A stretch of 64,000 nt of DNA from Paenibacillus lutimineralis (GCF_003991425.1 NZ_CP034346.1:6005501-6069500); one strand, 5' to 3'. Positions 43,693 through 53,897 are shown, counted from the stretch's first letter. The notes: generated from the letters alone by a model not told the origin. Numbers and translations: made by a program.

Positions 43693-43753
43693 GTTCAAGA
43701 AGGTCGGCTTTAGGAACACTTTGGTTTTCTTATGAAAAGCGGACTTCTTGAAC
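43693..43753. repeat. Interspersed element, short copy (C)
   Basis: A 61-bp unit with perfect ten-base inverted ends GTTCAAGAAG (43693) and CTTCTTGAAC (43744-43753), the inner arms continuing as CGGCTTT and AAAGCGG-like. The right end is followed by TACCTCTGAAA, which also follows a GTTTGAAC at 34369-34376. It sits directly before the gdhA ribosome site. Confidence 0.65.
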
Positions 43754-43762
43754 TACCTCTGA

Positions 43763-45166
<1,404 letters not shown>

Positions 45167-45170
45167 TAGT

Positions 45171-45190
45171 GAAAACCGAACTTCTTGAAC
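45171..45190. repeat. Interspersed element, end fragment (D)
   Basis: GAAAACCGAACTTCTTGAAC, immediately after the gdhA stop, matches the right ends of copies A (GAAAACCGGCCTTTTTTGAAC) and C. Confidence 0.5.
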
Positions 45191-45243
45191 CTAGATTTAA
45201 GATATAAGTAATATGCGGAGGATTTTTTCTATCGCCTGTACAT

Positions 45244-45286
45244 CCCTGATTTCAAGACATCTGTCAATGAGATCAGGGGTTTTTTC
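45244..45286 (+). terminator. Terminator of gdhA
   Basis: CCCTGAT (45244-45250) and ATCAGGG (45272-45278) form the stem, followed by GTTTTTTC. Confidence 0.8.
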
Positions 45287-45326
45287 TATAAGAGCCTAAG
45301 CGCATCAGTAACATGTCCAGCAAGAA

Positions 45327-45364
45327 GAAGCTCTGATACAGACTTACGTCTATATCAGAGCTTC
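45327..45364. terminator. Terminator-like hairpin after ndh
   Basis: A 12-pair perfect stem (GAAGCTCTGATA at 45327-45338 with 45353-45364) plus an inner AGAC/GTCT stem. The flanking T-runs are weak on both strands. It lies 30 bases past the ndh stop. Confidence 0.65.
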
Positions 45365-45394
45365 ATTTATTTCAGTCAGATCTATGCCTTGCGA

Positions 45395-46573
45395 TTAATA
45401 AGCCAAAGCATCCAGAGATTTAATGTGAGCCAAGTAACGCATGTTACTGGCTTCCTTCATCAAGGTAGCCGGTAATCCGCGCAGCTCGGTGTTGTTGCCG
45501 CCGATCGTAGCAACAGCATCCTTACGACCCAAGCTAGCCAGCGTACCGGAGTTCACTGGATGGAATTCTTCAAGATGCTTGCCGATAATTGTCGCATAGA
45601 GGTTGTAGCCAACCAATTCGCCCATTTGCCATGCATTCTGAGCTGTAGGAGCATATGGACGTCCATCAGGGCCAAAGCTTACAGCACTGTCGCCAACGAC
45701 AAATACATCTGGATGGGAAGTGGATTGCAAGAATTCATTGACGGTAGCGCGGCCACGGTTCACTTCAAGTCCCGATTCTCCTACGAGTGGGTTGCCTTGA
45801 ACTCCGCCAGTCCATACAAAGGTGTTGGCAGTAATCTTCGAACCGTCTTTCAGGTCGATCACATTGCCTTCTACATTGGTAACAGGAAGGCCAGTAAGGA
45901 ACTTCACGCCGCGTGCTTCGAGGCTAGCTGTAGCGCGCTGGATCAGTACATCAGGCAATACCGGAAGGATCTTAGGACCTGCCTCAACGAGGAACAGATT
46001 GATCTTCTTCGGATCAACTCCGTATTTCTTAGCAAGTGCAGGGATTCCATCAGCAATCTCGCCAACCAGTTCAACACCAGTCAGACCGCCGCCACCGATC
46101 AGAATCGTTGCATCAGCTTCGTTATTCGTCTTCGCGTATTCCGCAATCTTACCTTCGATATGACGGTGAATACGGTTGGCATCTTCCGCAGATTTCAATA
46201 CCATGCTGTACTTATCCAGCCCAGGAATTCCGAAATAAGCGGTCACACTGCCCAGACCAACTACAAGTGCATCATAGCTCAGTGTAGTTCCGTCAGACAG
46301 CTTCACTTCTTTATTGTCTACGGAGAATTTATCAACCTTGGCGATGCGAAGATCGATATCTTTGCCTTTGAATACCTTCTCCAAAGGCAATGCAACTGCG
46401 CGTTCAGAGATATTACCTGCTGCCAGACGATGCAACTCAGTAATAATCTGATGAGTAGGGAACTGATTGATTACAGTGATCCGTGCTTCTGATTTTTGCA
46501 AATATTTGCGAACGGTCAAAGCGCTAAGAACACCGCCATAACCGGCACCTAAGATGACAATATGTTTTGACAT
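45395..46573 (-). CDS. ndh: Type II NADH dehydrogenase
   Basis: A 392-residue flavoprotein that passes electrons from NADH to menaquinone without pumping protons, peripheral on the membrane inner face. The FAD motif is HIVILGAGYGGVLSALTV and the NADH motif is ATILIGGGGLTGVELVGEI. The late FAD contact DVFVVGDSA is present. It follows a YjlC-type gene, the same pair as yjlC-ndh of B. subtilis, where Rex represses the operon when NADH is low. It fits beside cytochrome bd as a non-coupled NADH-to-oxygen chain. Confidence 0.92.
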   Translation of the reverse strand: MSKHIVILGAGYGGVLSALTVRKYLQKSEARITVINQFPTHQIITELHRLAAGNISERAVALPLEKVFKGKDIDLRIAKVDKFSVDNKEVKLSDGTTLSYDALVVGLGSVTAYFGIPGLDKYSMVLKSAEDANRIHRHIEGKIAEYAKTNNEADATILIGGGGLTGVELVGEIADGIPALAKKYGVDPKKINLFLVEAGPKILPVLPDVLIQRATASLEARGVKFLTGLPVTNVEGNVIDLKDGSKITANTFVWTGGVQGNPLVGESGLEVNRGRATVNEFLQSTSHPDVFVVGDSAVSFGPDGRPYAPTAQNAWQMGELVGYNLYATIIGKHLEEFHPVNSGTLASLGRKDAVATIGGNNTELRGLPATLMKEASNMRYLAHIKSLDALAY

Positions 46574-46630
46574 GACTCCGTCCTCCGTTCATGCATTAGT
46601 TAATATTTTGGACTCACACTTATATAAATC

Positions 46631-47068
46631 TCATTTCTGATTATTACGTTCTCCGGCCACTTGCAGATAAGCATTAAAGAAACGGAAGATCTTCTGTGCT
46701 TCAGGATCCTTAAGCATTTTGAGCAGACCAAAAAGACCGATAACCTCTTGGCTCGCATCTGCACGATCCTTGGCTTCGATCACATTGGCAGCGATATGCT
46801 TCACCTTGTCCTTAACCGGTCCCGCGATCTCTGTGATAGCCCCAATCGTATCGTTCTTGAGGATCTCGTCTGAAGATACAGATTTAGCAAAATCGTAAGA
46901 TTTCGTCATCACATTAACAAGCTCGGTCAACTTCGGAAGCTGCTGTACCAGGGCTGTCAATGATTCCTGAACTTCAGGGGTTAACAGTTGATCAATAATA
47001 TCCCGTCCACCTTGATTGGACGATACTGTCTCTTGCTCAGACTTCGTTTCTGTGATCGCTTCTGACAT
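46631..47068 (-). CDS. yjlC: DUF1641 protein (YjlC-like)
   Basis: A 145-residue soluble helical protein. The DUF1641 core (GLFGLLKMLKDPEAQKIFRF) is near the C-terminus. The start is ATG 47068 (MSEAITET) after AAAGGAG; the frame stays open 40 codons further upstream without a ribosome site and across the promoter. Its function is unknown. It is co-transcribed with ndh in B. subtilis and the same order holds here. Confidence 0.87.
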   Translation of the reverse strand: MSEAITETKSEQETVSSNQGGRDIIDQLLTPEVQESLTALVQQLPKLTELVNVMTKSYDFAKSVSSDEILKNDTIGAITEIAGPVKDKVKHIAANVIEAKDRADASQEVIGLFGLLKMLKDPEAQKIFRFFNAYLQVAGERNNQK

Positions 47069-47141
47069 AGCTAATTCTCCTTTGCGATAAGCAACAATGC
47101 TTGAATTTGGGAGAGTTAGAGGCCCCCATAGCCTTTCTCGC

Positions 47142-47170
47142 TTAATAAAAGTTAGTGAAAAACTGAACAA
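47142..47170 (-). promoter_or_regulatory. yjlC-ndh promoter with Rex-like sequence
   Basis: On the minus strand TTGTTC (47170-47165) and TATTAA (47147-47142) are 17 bases apart. The -35 overlaps TTGTTC-AGTTTT-TCACTA, which matches the Rex consensus TTGTGA-N6-TCACAA at 9 of 12 positions. The promoter is plausible, the Rex site weak. Confidence 0.4.
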
Positions 47171-47215
47171 TTCCTCACACTTGAACACCCATAATTAATT
47201 TTACCACATTTTCAA

Positions 47216-47248
47216 TAAAAAAAGTCATTAAGTTATGAACTTAATGAC
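47216..47248 (-). terminator. Terminator of gltC
   Basis: An 11-pair perfect stem GTCATTAAGTT/AACTTAATGAC (47224-47234 and 47238-47248) with loop ATG, followed on the minus strand by UUUUUUU. Confidence 0.9.
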
Positions 47249-47355
47249 AAATATCACAGCGTTTATTTCAAGTTAACAAATTCGGCATATATTGATCCCT
47301 AATATCAGGAAACCCAGGTATCATTTATGCATGGCGGCGGAGCCTGCTATCATGC

Positions 47356-48273
47356 TTATTTCTGATCAAAACTGCTATCGAATCCGAACATATCCGAATT
47401 ATTCTTCAGAAACTCATAGAACAGCTTCTCTGTCGGCGGCAGCTCACGATTAGCAGGAATAATGACCCCGACATCCCTTGTAACGACGGGTTCAACGACC
47501 GGTAAAGTAATAATCGTGGAGGCGAGATGCTCGTTCAAAGCGATCTCCGGTAGAATGGTCAGTCCCATCCCCGCCCCTACCAAGCCCTTGATCGCATCGA
47601 GGTCATCACCCTCAAAAGCAACTTTCGGCTTGAAGCCCAACTTCGAGCAAGCATCCACCACAATCTCTCTTAGAATGAATCCTTCCGGGAACAGTACAAA
47701 GTAATCGTCCTTCAATTCACTAAGACGAATAGCGTTTTTCTCGGCCAATCGATGATTTGCCGGCATCATAGCCACAAATTTCTCCTGAAATAGAATCTCG
47801 CTCTTAATCTGCGGCTCATGCTGTGGTACAGGCCCCATAATCGCCAGATTCATGTCGCCCTGAATCACCGACTCCACAAGCTCCTTGTAGGAACCATGTT
47901 GCAATTGGAAATGAACTGCAGGATAGCGTTCACGGAAGGCCGAGACAACCTTCGGAATCATCTGCGCCGCTAAACTACTGGGAAATCCGATGCGAACCGT
48001 ACCGCGTTCCGGATCCAGGAATTCGTTAATCTCCTGCTGGGCATTGTCAATGACCTTCATTAATTGTTCCATATGGGACAGAAATAGCCGTCCGATCGGC
48101 GTCAGCTTCACTTTGCGTCCCTCATGGATGAACAGATCAACTCCCAATTCCGATTCCAGCTTGAAGATTTGCCGGCTTACCGCAGACTGTGATACATGCA
48201 GCACATAAGACGCTTCTGTAACATGTTCAAGCTTCGCTACCTCAATGAAATATTGAATCTGTCTCAGTTCCAA
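47356..48273 (-). CDS. gltC: LysR-type regulator GltC
   Basis: A 305-residue LysR-family regulator that closely matches what I remember of B. subtilis GltC: MELRQIQYFIEVAKLEHVTE, then QSAVSRQIFKLESELGV, KLTPIGRLFL, FLDPERGTVRIGFPSSLA, DDYFVLFPEGFILREI and GDDLDAIKGLVGAGMG. GltC activates glutamate synthase gltAB and reads the 2-oxoglutarate/glutamate balance, in part through contact with glutamate dehydrogenase. Here gltAB is not adjacent, while gdhA is 2.2 kb away. The upstream 487-bp gap holds its promoter but I found no convincing GltC box. Confidence 0.85.
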   Translation of the reverse strand: MELRQIQYFIEVAKLEHVTEASYVLHVSQSAVSRQIFKLESELGVDLFIHEGRKVKLTPIGRLFLSHMEQLMKVIDNAQQEINEFLDPERGTVRIGFPSSLAAQMIPKVVSAFRERYPAVHFQLQHGSYKELVESVIQGDMNLAIMGPVPQHEPQIKSEILFQEKFVAMMPANHRLAEKNAIRLSELKDDYFVLFPEGFILREIVVDACSKLGFKPKVAFEGDDLDAIKGLVGAGMGLTILPEIALNEHLASTIITLPVVEPVVTRDVGVIIPANRELPPTEKLFYEFLKNNSDMFGFDSSFDQK

Positions 48274-48414
48274 AGCCCTTCACCTCCAAATTTCTGGCGG
48301 TCATTCATATTGATATCATGGATTCCTGGTTGGTCTCAGGTCTCATGAAGTGTTGATATCCCTTGAGTATATTAATCCTCATTATATCGGCTATCCGTTA
48401 GGAGTGAAAGCTAT

Positions 48415-48449
48415 ATAAGAAAACCCGTTAGGAACGGCTTGCTCTTATA
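48415..48449. repeat. Two-step hairpin in the gltC-xyloglucanase gap
   Basis: Outer arms TATAAGA/TCTTATA (48415-48421, 48443-48449) enclose inner arms CCGTT/AACGG with loop AGG. No U-run follows. It belongs to the 48274-48760 gap between divergent genes. Confidence 0.5.
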
Positions 48450-48456
48450 AAACAAA

Positions 48457-48507
48457 ACCACTAATTATCACCTGATTTTTAAATTTTTTCATATAGAAAT
48501 TAGTGGT
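48457..48507 (-). terminator. Terminator-like inverted repeat in the intergenic gap
   Basis: ACCACTAATT (48457-48466) and AATTAGTGGT (48498-48507), ten perfect pairs. On the minus strand TTTTGTTTT follows, so it could end a leftward transcript that begins somewhere in 48510-48760, where no intact gene is found. Confidence 0.45.
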
Positions 48508-48546
48508 GTTTATTACATATTATTGATCCCCTTGTCGTGTTCAGTT

Positions 48547-48655
48547 AGTCTGTTGGCAAAGGGTCCATTATTCTCCGTGAGCTTCTAAGTTCGGGGTTGA
48601 TCCCACTACAAAGGCTTGGGCCTTTCCACAATCCACCTCACCAGGGAGACAGACT
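48547..48655. other. Multi-hairpin stretch: unclassified RNA or element remnant
   Basis: Closing arms AGTCTGT (48547-48553) and ACAGACT (48649-48655) enclose GGG-GTTGAT-CCC (48594-48604) and AAAGGC-TTGG-GCCTTT (48610-48625). The layout recalls a branched structured RNA. On the minus strand one frame stays open for about 50 codons (from near 48707 to a stop at 48570, ending STPNLEAHGE) and then meets the terminator-like repeat at 48457-48507. That would also fit the 3' remnant of an inserted gene, for example a transposon TnpB tail. I cannot decide between these, and no known riboswitch core was recognised. Confidence 0.3.
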
Positions 48656-48760
48656 TGTATTTCAATGAAAGAAGGTGATAGAAAGAACCGTTGTTCATCG
48701 GCCTTTTGAGAATCAAATACCACCTATCTTCCAAAATAATCGAATCGGGAGGTTTTCAAG

Positions 48761-51700
48761 TTGGGGAATAACAGATTGCTCAGGGGTTTCCATATTATAC
48801 TGCTTACTATCATCTTAGCGGGAGCTTCCTATATTGAAGCACCCTTGAAAGCACAAGCCGCAGCTGACGAGGCCTATGTGTGGAATAAGGCTGTGACTGG
48901 GGGAGGCGGCGGATTTGTCCCTGGTATCATCTTTAATTCATCCGAACCTGATCTGATCTACGCCAGAACGGATATCGGGGGCGCCTATCGCTGGAATCCG
49001 GTCGATAATAGCTGGGTCCAGCTGTTGGATTGGATGGGCTTCGAGGAATGGGGCAAGACTGGCGTCGACGCCCTGGCCACAGACCCAGTTGACCCGGACC
49101 GCCTCTATTTAGCCGTAGGAACCTATACGAATAGCTGGGATCCTCACAACGGCAGCATATTACGTTCTACCGACCGTGGTGAGACATGGGAAAGCACAAG
49201 CTTACCCTTCAAGGTTGGCGGCAATATGCCTGGACGTTCGATGGGAGAGCGGCTCGTCATTGACCCAAATAAGAACAGCACTCTCTATTTCGGTGCAAGA
49301 AGCGGCAATGGACTATGGCGAAGCGTCGATTACGGAGCTACATGGAGCAAAGTGACCACCTTCCTGAATCCTGGGACCTATGTCGAGGATCCCAGCAACG
49401 AATATCAGAGCGACATCATTGGTCTTGCCTGGATTGCCTTTGATCCTTCCACCGGAGCTGCCAACCAGGCAACCCAGAGCATCTATGTTGGGGTCGTCGA
49501 CAAAAATGAAAGCGTATACCACAGCTCTGACGGTGGTGCTTCATGGTCAGCTGTACCCGGACAGCCTACAGGCTATCTCCCCCACCATGGTGTCATTTCA
49601 GATAATGGGCATTTATTCATTTCTTACAGCAATGGAGCAGGACCCTATGACGGGACTAAAGGGCAGGTCTGGAAGATGAACCTCTCAACGGGAATCTGGA
49701 CTAATATTAGTCCAGTGTCAAGCACTAGCGATGATAACTACTATGGGTACGGTGGGCTGGCTGTCGATGCTCAACACCCAAATACAATTATGGTGGCTAC
49801 ACTGAATTCCTGGTGGCCGGATGCGATCATCTTCCGCAGCACTGATGGCGGTTCGACTTGGACCCGGATTTGGGACTGGAACGGTTATCCGGACCGCACA
49901 CTTAGATACACACAGGATATATCTGCCGCTCCTTGGCTGACTTTTGGCACGAATCCGGTACCACCTGAGATTACACCAAAATTGGGCTGGATGATCGGTG
50001 ATCTAGAGATCGACCCGTTCAATTCCAATCGGATGATGTACGGAACAGGAGCTACCATCTACGGCACGAGCAACCTGACCGATTGGGATCAAGGGAAGAA
50101 GATTAATCTGAGCGTCATGGCCAAGGGAATCGAGGAAACAGCTGTCATCGATTTAATTAGCCCTCCTTCTGGGGCCCATTTGATTAGCGGGCTTGGCGAC
50201 GTTACCGGGTTTCGACATGATGATCTGACACAAGCCCCGGCCAAAATGATGACCCACCCGAACAGCACAACCGACATTGATTACGCCGAGCTTGATCCAA
50301 GCTATATCGTACGCGTAGGCACTGCCGATAAATCGGCAGACCCGAACGCCAAATCCATTGGCTATTCCCGGGACGGTGGAAGCAACTGGTATGCAGGTAA
50401 CAGTGAGCCATCTGGAACGGCTGGAGGAGGAAAGGTCGCTCTGTCGGCCAGCGGTGACTCTCTCGTCTGGAGTACTTCCGATAAAGGTGTGTTTTACTCT
50501 AAAAATAACGGCAACTCCTGGACGGCAAGCACTGGGGTACCTGCAGGCGCCAAGATCACTTCCGACCGTGTAAATTCGAACAAATTCTACGCTTGGTCAG
50601 CCGGGAAATTCTATAGCAGCACAAACGGCGGTGCTTCCTTCATTCAGACTTCCGCCACCGGGCTTCCTATAGAAGGGGATTTAGACTTCAAGGCCATGCC
50701 GGGAGTAGAAGGTGACATTTGGCTGGCTGGAGGCAATGCGACGAGCGGAATCTACGGTTTGTGGCATTCAACCGATTCCGGCACAACTTTCTCCAAGCTC
50801 TCTAATGTACAAGAAGCCAATGTTATCGGCTTCGGCAAGGCCGCGCCTGGAGGCAGCTACATGGCGCTGTACACCAGCGCCAAAATCGATGGAATACGCG
50901 GCATCTTCCGCTCCAATGACGGCGGAGCAAGCTGGGTCAGAATTAATGATGATCAGCACCAATATGCATCCACTAACTCGGCCATCACTGGAGATCCAAG
51001 AATTTATGGCCGCGTCTATATCGGAACTAATGGACTGGGTATCGTATACGGTGATGCTCTGAGTGAGCCGAATCCAGGCGTAAATCCAGCAATTTCACCA
51101 ACGACGGCCGTCTTTGACAAGAAGCTTGGAAATCAAGCTAACATTCCAGTATCGATGACTTTAAACGGCAACACGCTTAGCAAGATAACGAACGGAACGG
51201 TTGCTCTCGTCCAAGGAACGAATTATACCGTCTCGGGATCTACTATTACAATCCTTAGCAGTTATCTTGCCGCACAGCCACTCGGTACGGTTAATTTGAC
51301 CTTCCAGTTCAGTGCGGGAGCCACAAAGGTTCTTAGTGTTAATGTCATTGATACCACTTCAACTACTAGTGGCAATATCCAGGTGCAAATGTATAACAGC
51401 TCGGTTATTTCCAACGTGAATACGATCAGTCCAAGAATCAAATTGACCAATACCAGTACTAATGCAATTAATCTGTCCGACGTTAAGCTTCGCTACTACT
51501 ACACCATTGATGGAGAGAAGCCGCAGAACTTCTTCTGCGACTGGTCCCAGGTCGGGAGCAGCAATGTCACTGGCAGCTTTGTGAAGATGACGACCGCTAA
51601 ACCAGGCGCTGACTATTATGCCGAATTCGGGTTCACCAGCGGAGCTGGCAGCCTCGCCACCGGTCAAAGCATCGACCTGCAGATCCGTCTCTCCAAATCG

Positions 51701-51823
51701 GACTGGACGAATTATAATCAAAGCGATGATTACTCCTTCAATCCAGCAGCATCCGCTTATCAAGACAGCCCGAAGCTCACTGGATACATCCGTGGACAGC
51801 TTGTCTGGGGAGTAGAGCCGTAA
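48761..51823 (+). CDS. Secreted xyloglucanase GH74 with X2 and CBM3
   Basis: A 1020-residue extracellular enzyme that cuts the glucan backbone of xyloglucan in plant cell walls. The signal peptide (about 1-33, ending KAQAA) precedes two seven-bladed propellers of GH74 (about 38-760). These carry at least seven Asp-box turns (STDRGETW, SVDYGATW, SSDGGASW, STDGGSTW, SRDGGSNW, SKNNGNSW, SNDGGASW). Candidate catalytic Asp residues are in ARTDIGGAYRW and GLGDVTGFRHD, by comparison with characterised GH74 enzymes. An X2 module (about 770-860) and a C-terminal cellulose-binding CBM3 (about 870-1015) follow. The start is TTG 48761 with GGGAGG seven bases upstream. No neighbouring plant-polymer gene is seen. 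Confidence 0.93.
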   Translation: MGNNRLLRGFHIILLTIILAGASYIEAPLKAQAAADEAYVWNKAVTGGGGGFVPGIIFNSSEPDLIYARTDIGGAYRWNPVDNSWVQLLDWMGFEEWGKTGVDALATDPVDPDRLYLAVGTYTNSWDPHNGSILRSTDRGETWESTSLPFKVGGNMPGRSMGERLVIDPNKNSTLYFGARSGNGLWRSVDYGATWSKVTTFLNPGTYVEDPSNEYQSDIIGLAWIAFDPSTGAANQATQSIYVGVVDKNESVYHSSDGGASWSAVPGQPTGYLPHHGVISDNGHLFISYSNGAGPYDGTKGQVWKMNLSTGIWTNISPVSSTSDDNYYGYGGLAVDAQHPNTIMVATLNSWWPDAIIFRSTDGGSTWTRIWDWNGYPDRTLRYTQDISAAPWLTFGTNPVPPEITPKLGWMIGDLEIDPFNSNRMMYGTGATIYGTSNLTDWDQGKKINLSVMAKGIEETAVIDLISPPSGAHLISGLGDVTGFRHDDLTQAPAKMMTHPNSTTDIDYAELDPSYIVRVGTADKSADPNAKSIGYSRDGGSNWYAGNSEPSGTAGGGKVALSASGDSLVWSTSDKGVFYSKNNGNSWTASTGVPAGAKITSDRVNSNKFYAWSAGKFYSSTNGGASFIQTSATGLPIEGDLDFKAMPGVEGDIWLAGGNATSGIYGLWHSTDSGTTFSKLSNVQEANVIGFGKAAPGGSYMALYTSAKIDGIRGIFRSNDGGASWVRINDDQHQYASTNSAITGDPRIYGRVYIGTNGLGIVYGDALSEPNPGVNPAISPTTAVFDKKLGNQANIPVSMTLNGNTLSKITNGTVALVQGTNYTVSGSTITILSSYLAAQPLGTVNLTFQFSAGATKVLSVNVIDTTSTTSGNIQVQMYNSSVISNVNTISPRIKLTNTSTNAINLSDVKLRYYYTIDGEKPQNFFCDWSQVGSSNVTGSFVKMTTAKPGADYYAEFGFTSGAGSLATGQSIDLQIRLSKSDWTNYNQSDDYSFNPAASAYQDSPKLTGYIRGQLVWGVEP

Positions 51824-51827
51824 GAGA

Positions 51828-51845
51828 TTGTTCAAAAAGTCCGCT
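51828..51845. repeat. Interspersed element, end fragment (E)
   Basis: TTGTTCAAAAAGTCCGCT, directly after the xyloglucanase stop, equals the terminal sequence of copy A and the AAGTCCGC arm of copy C. Confidence 0.5.
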
Positions 51846-51860
51846 ACCAGTTTCAAATAA

Positions 51861-51905
51861 AAAAGGTCGAGTCCAGGCTTAAACTTGCCTGATGCTCGAC
51901 CTTTT
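51861..51905. terminator. Bidirectional terminator, xyloglucanase side
   Basis: AAAAGGTCGAG (51861-51871) and CTCGACCTTTT (51895-51905), 11 perfect pairs, with inner CAGGC/GCCTG. Serves the xyloglucanase and possibly leftward cyd transcripts. Confidence 0.88.
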
Positions 51906-51920
51906 GTATACTGCCATTTC

Positions 51921-52104
51921 TAACGGAAACTACAGGCGTTATTTAGGCAAAAAGAAGTCTTCAAACATATTAACGGAACTAGGAGACGCTATTCAGCCTG
52001 ATTGAAGGGATTCGATCCTTATTCAGTCCAAATAGCGTACCTGAGTTCCGTTAGATTTATAATACCGATTGTTTTTACCTTAATAGCGGCCTATATTTTC
52101 GTTA
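51921..52104. repeat. Nested long palindrome (putative MITE-like repeat)
   Basis: Outer arms begin TAACGGAAACTACAGGCGTT (51921) and, on the opposite strand from 52104, TAACGAAAATATAGGCCGCT, with similarity continuing about 30 bases. Inside lies a second palindrome, 51971-52053, with arms TAACGGAACT...ACGCTATT and AATAGCGT...AGTTCCGTTA. So the same TAACGGAA terminus occurs four times, two per strand. No open frame is present. It fills the gap between the xyloglucanase terminator and the 3' end of cydC. Confidence 0.72.
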
Positions 52105-52118
52105 GCGGCTCCATAACA

Positions 52119-53897
52119 TTATTCACCAATACGAATCGGCCGATCCAAATGATACAGATTGCGGTATCGTGGCTCGCGCTCCATTAATTCAGCATGAGTC
52201 CCGCGCATGATAATACGACCATGCTCCATGAATATGATCTCATCCATCTGTTCTGCACCAACCAGATGATGCGTCACCCAGATTAACGATTTACCGGATG
52301 TTGCTTGGAAAATCGTAGACAACAGTGCCCGTTCTGTCCGAGGGTCAAGCCCTACCGTAGGCTCATCAAGAATAAGGACTGGCGTATTCTGCAGCAGCAC
52401 TCGAGCTAGTGCGATACGCTGCTGCTCCCCGCCTGAGAAGCGCTGTCCCGTCTCACGCATCGGCGTGTTCAGCCCTTCTGGAAGCGAGGCGATCAAATCG
52501 CCCATACGGGCTTGTTCGGCAGCTTGTAGAATCTCTTCCTCACTAGCCTCCGGGCGACCAAGTAAGATATTGTTCGCTACGGTTGTATCGAACAGATGAG
52601 GGCTCTGATTCAATACGGAGATCAGTCTCGGGATCTCCTCACCATAGTCGACGGCAGCCCGATCATTAATCATCACTGAGCCTCCCAAAGGCTCCAGAGC
52701 CCCCTGAATCAGCTTAAGCAGCGTCGACTTGCCTGCACCGCTGCGCCCGATCACGGCGATTCGCTTGCCTTGAGGAATATCAATGGATACGTCATCCACT
52801 GAATTCGCTCCCTCTTCTTCGTAAGCAAATTTAACATGCTCCAGCTTCAAGTGGGCTTGAAGAGCAGACCCCAAAGAACTCTCAGTTCTGTAACTCGACT
52901 TATTCAGAGAATTATCCCCTGAACCTTTGCCACTTTGGCCCTCCATCCGTACCAGACGATCCAGCGACTCCTTATACTCCGGAATTCGCTCTACCGCATC
53001 TGCCACAGGTAGAAAGGCATCCGCCAGCGGGAAGACAACCAGCACGAAGGCTGCGATCAAGGTAGGATCGATATGTCCCGCTGCTGCCTGTCCGGTTGAC
53101 CAATAGATCATCGCAACTGCGGCCAAGCCAATGACAAGCTGGCCGATCAACCCTCTCCATCTTGACCAGACGTGCAGCTTGCGTTCCTTATTGGCAACGA
53201 TCGCCTCAGCTCGTTCATAATCGGTTAGAAAATCATGATGCCGTCCGCTGATCACCCAATCGCCGATCCCCATAACCGCATCCGTCAACTGCTGATAGAG
53301 TCCGTTACGCTCGCGTTTTACCTCAGCATTTGTCCTTCTTGTCAGTCTCAGAGAAATATAAGGAAGCAAAGCAACAAGGATCAAAATATACAGCGCGGCC
53401 AAGAGAGCAAACACCACATCGAACATCCCTAGAGCCACAACGACGGTAGCATATAACACGATGGCCACCAGGCTTGGGAACACCGTACGAATATATACGT
53501 TCTGAAGCTGTTCAATGTCATCGGCGAGCGCACCGAGAATATCTCCTGTCCGGTAGCGCGAACGGATGAATAGAGCTTGCGGCTCCAGTACACGGTACAG
53601 GCGAACCCGCATCCGCGACAATATGCGTAGCACCGCATCATGACCAACTAATCGCTCCACATAATGGATCACAGACCGGCCGATGCCGAACGCCCGAACA
53701 CCAACGATAGGCACGTATACCAGCAGTATATTATAAGGCATCGTAGACGACTTGGTAATGAGATAACCTGAAGTAAACATCAGCATCGAAGCGGACAGTA
53801 GAGTCAGTACACCCAGAATCAAGTACAAAGCAAAACGGCCGCTATAGAGGCGAAAATACGGTGTGATCCAACCCTGATCCGTAAGATTATCCTTCAT
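52119..53897 (-). CDS. cydC: Cytochrome bd assembly ABC exporter CydC
   Basis: A 592-residue half-transporter with six membrane helices and an ATPase domain: Walker A GRSGAGKST, signature RFSGGEQQRI, Walker B PVLILDEPTVGLD, switch WVTHHLVG. With CydD it forms the thiol-reductant exporter required to assemble cytochrome bd, working on glutathione or cysteine and haem in E. coli. Tandem ATGs begin the gene, and the second (53897) is better spaced from GGAGG. Its start overlaps the end of cydD by about 11 bases. Last gene of cydABDC. The second gene name follows E. coli usage; B. subtilis swaps the letters. Confidence 0.9.
   Translation of the reverse strand: MKDNLTDQGWITPYFRLYSGRFALYLILGVLTLLSASMLMFTSGYLITKSSTMPYNILLVYVPIVGVRAFGIGRSVIHYVERLVGHDAVLRILSRMRVRLYRVLEPQALFIRSRYRTGDILGALADDIEQLQNVYIRTVFPSLVAIVLYATVVVALGMFDVVFALLAALYILILVALLPYISLRLTRRTNAEVKRERNGLYQQLTDAVMGIGDWVISGRHHDFLTDYERAEAIVANKERKLHVWSRWRGLIGQLVIGLAAVAMIYWSTGQAAAGHIDPTLIAAFVLVVFPLADAFLPVADAVERIPEYKESLDRLVRMEGQSGKGSGDNSLNKSSYRTESSLGSALQAHLKLEHVKFAYEEEGANSVDDVSIDIPQGKRIAVIGRSGAGKSTLLKLIQGALEPLGGSVMINDRAAVDYGEEIPRLISVLNQSPHLFDTTVANNILLGRPEASEEEILQAAEQARMGDLIASLPEGLNTPMRETGQRFSGGEQQRIALARVLLQNTPVLILDEPTVGLDPRTERALLSTIFQATSGKSLIWVTHHLVGAEQMDEIIFMEHGRIIMRGTHAELMEREPRYRNLYHLDRPIRIGE

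Noticed and set aside
45560..46492. Open frame of about 310 codons antisense to ndh
   Set aside because: It lies wholly opposite a well-supported gene, has no ribosome site and reads as low-quality sequence; a by-product of codon bias.
48274..48414. GltC operator boxes upstream of gltC
   Set aside because: A repeated TTGATATC occurs twice but no dyad like the B. subtilis GltC boxes was found.
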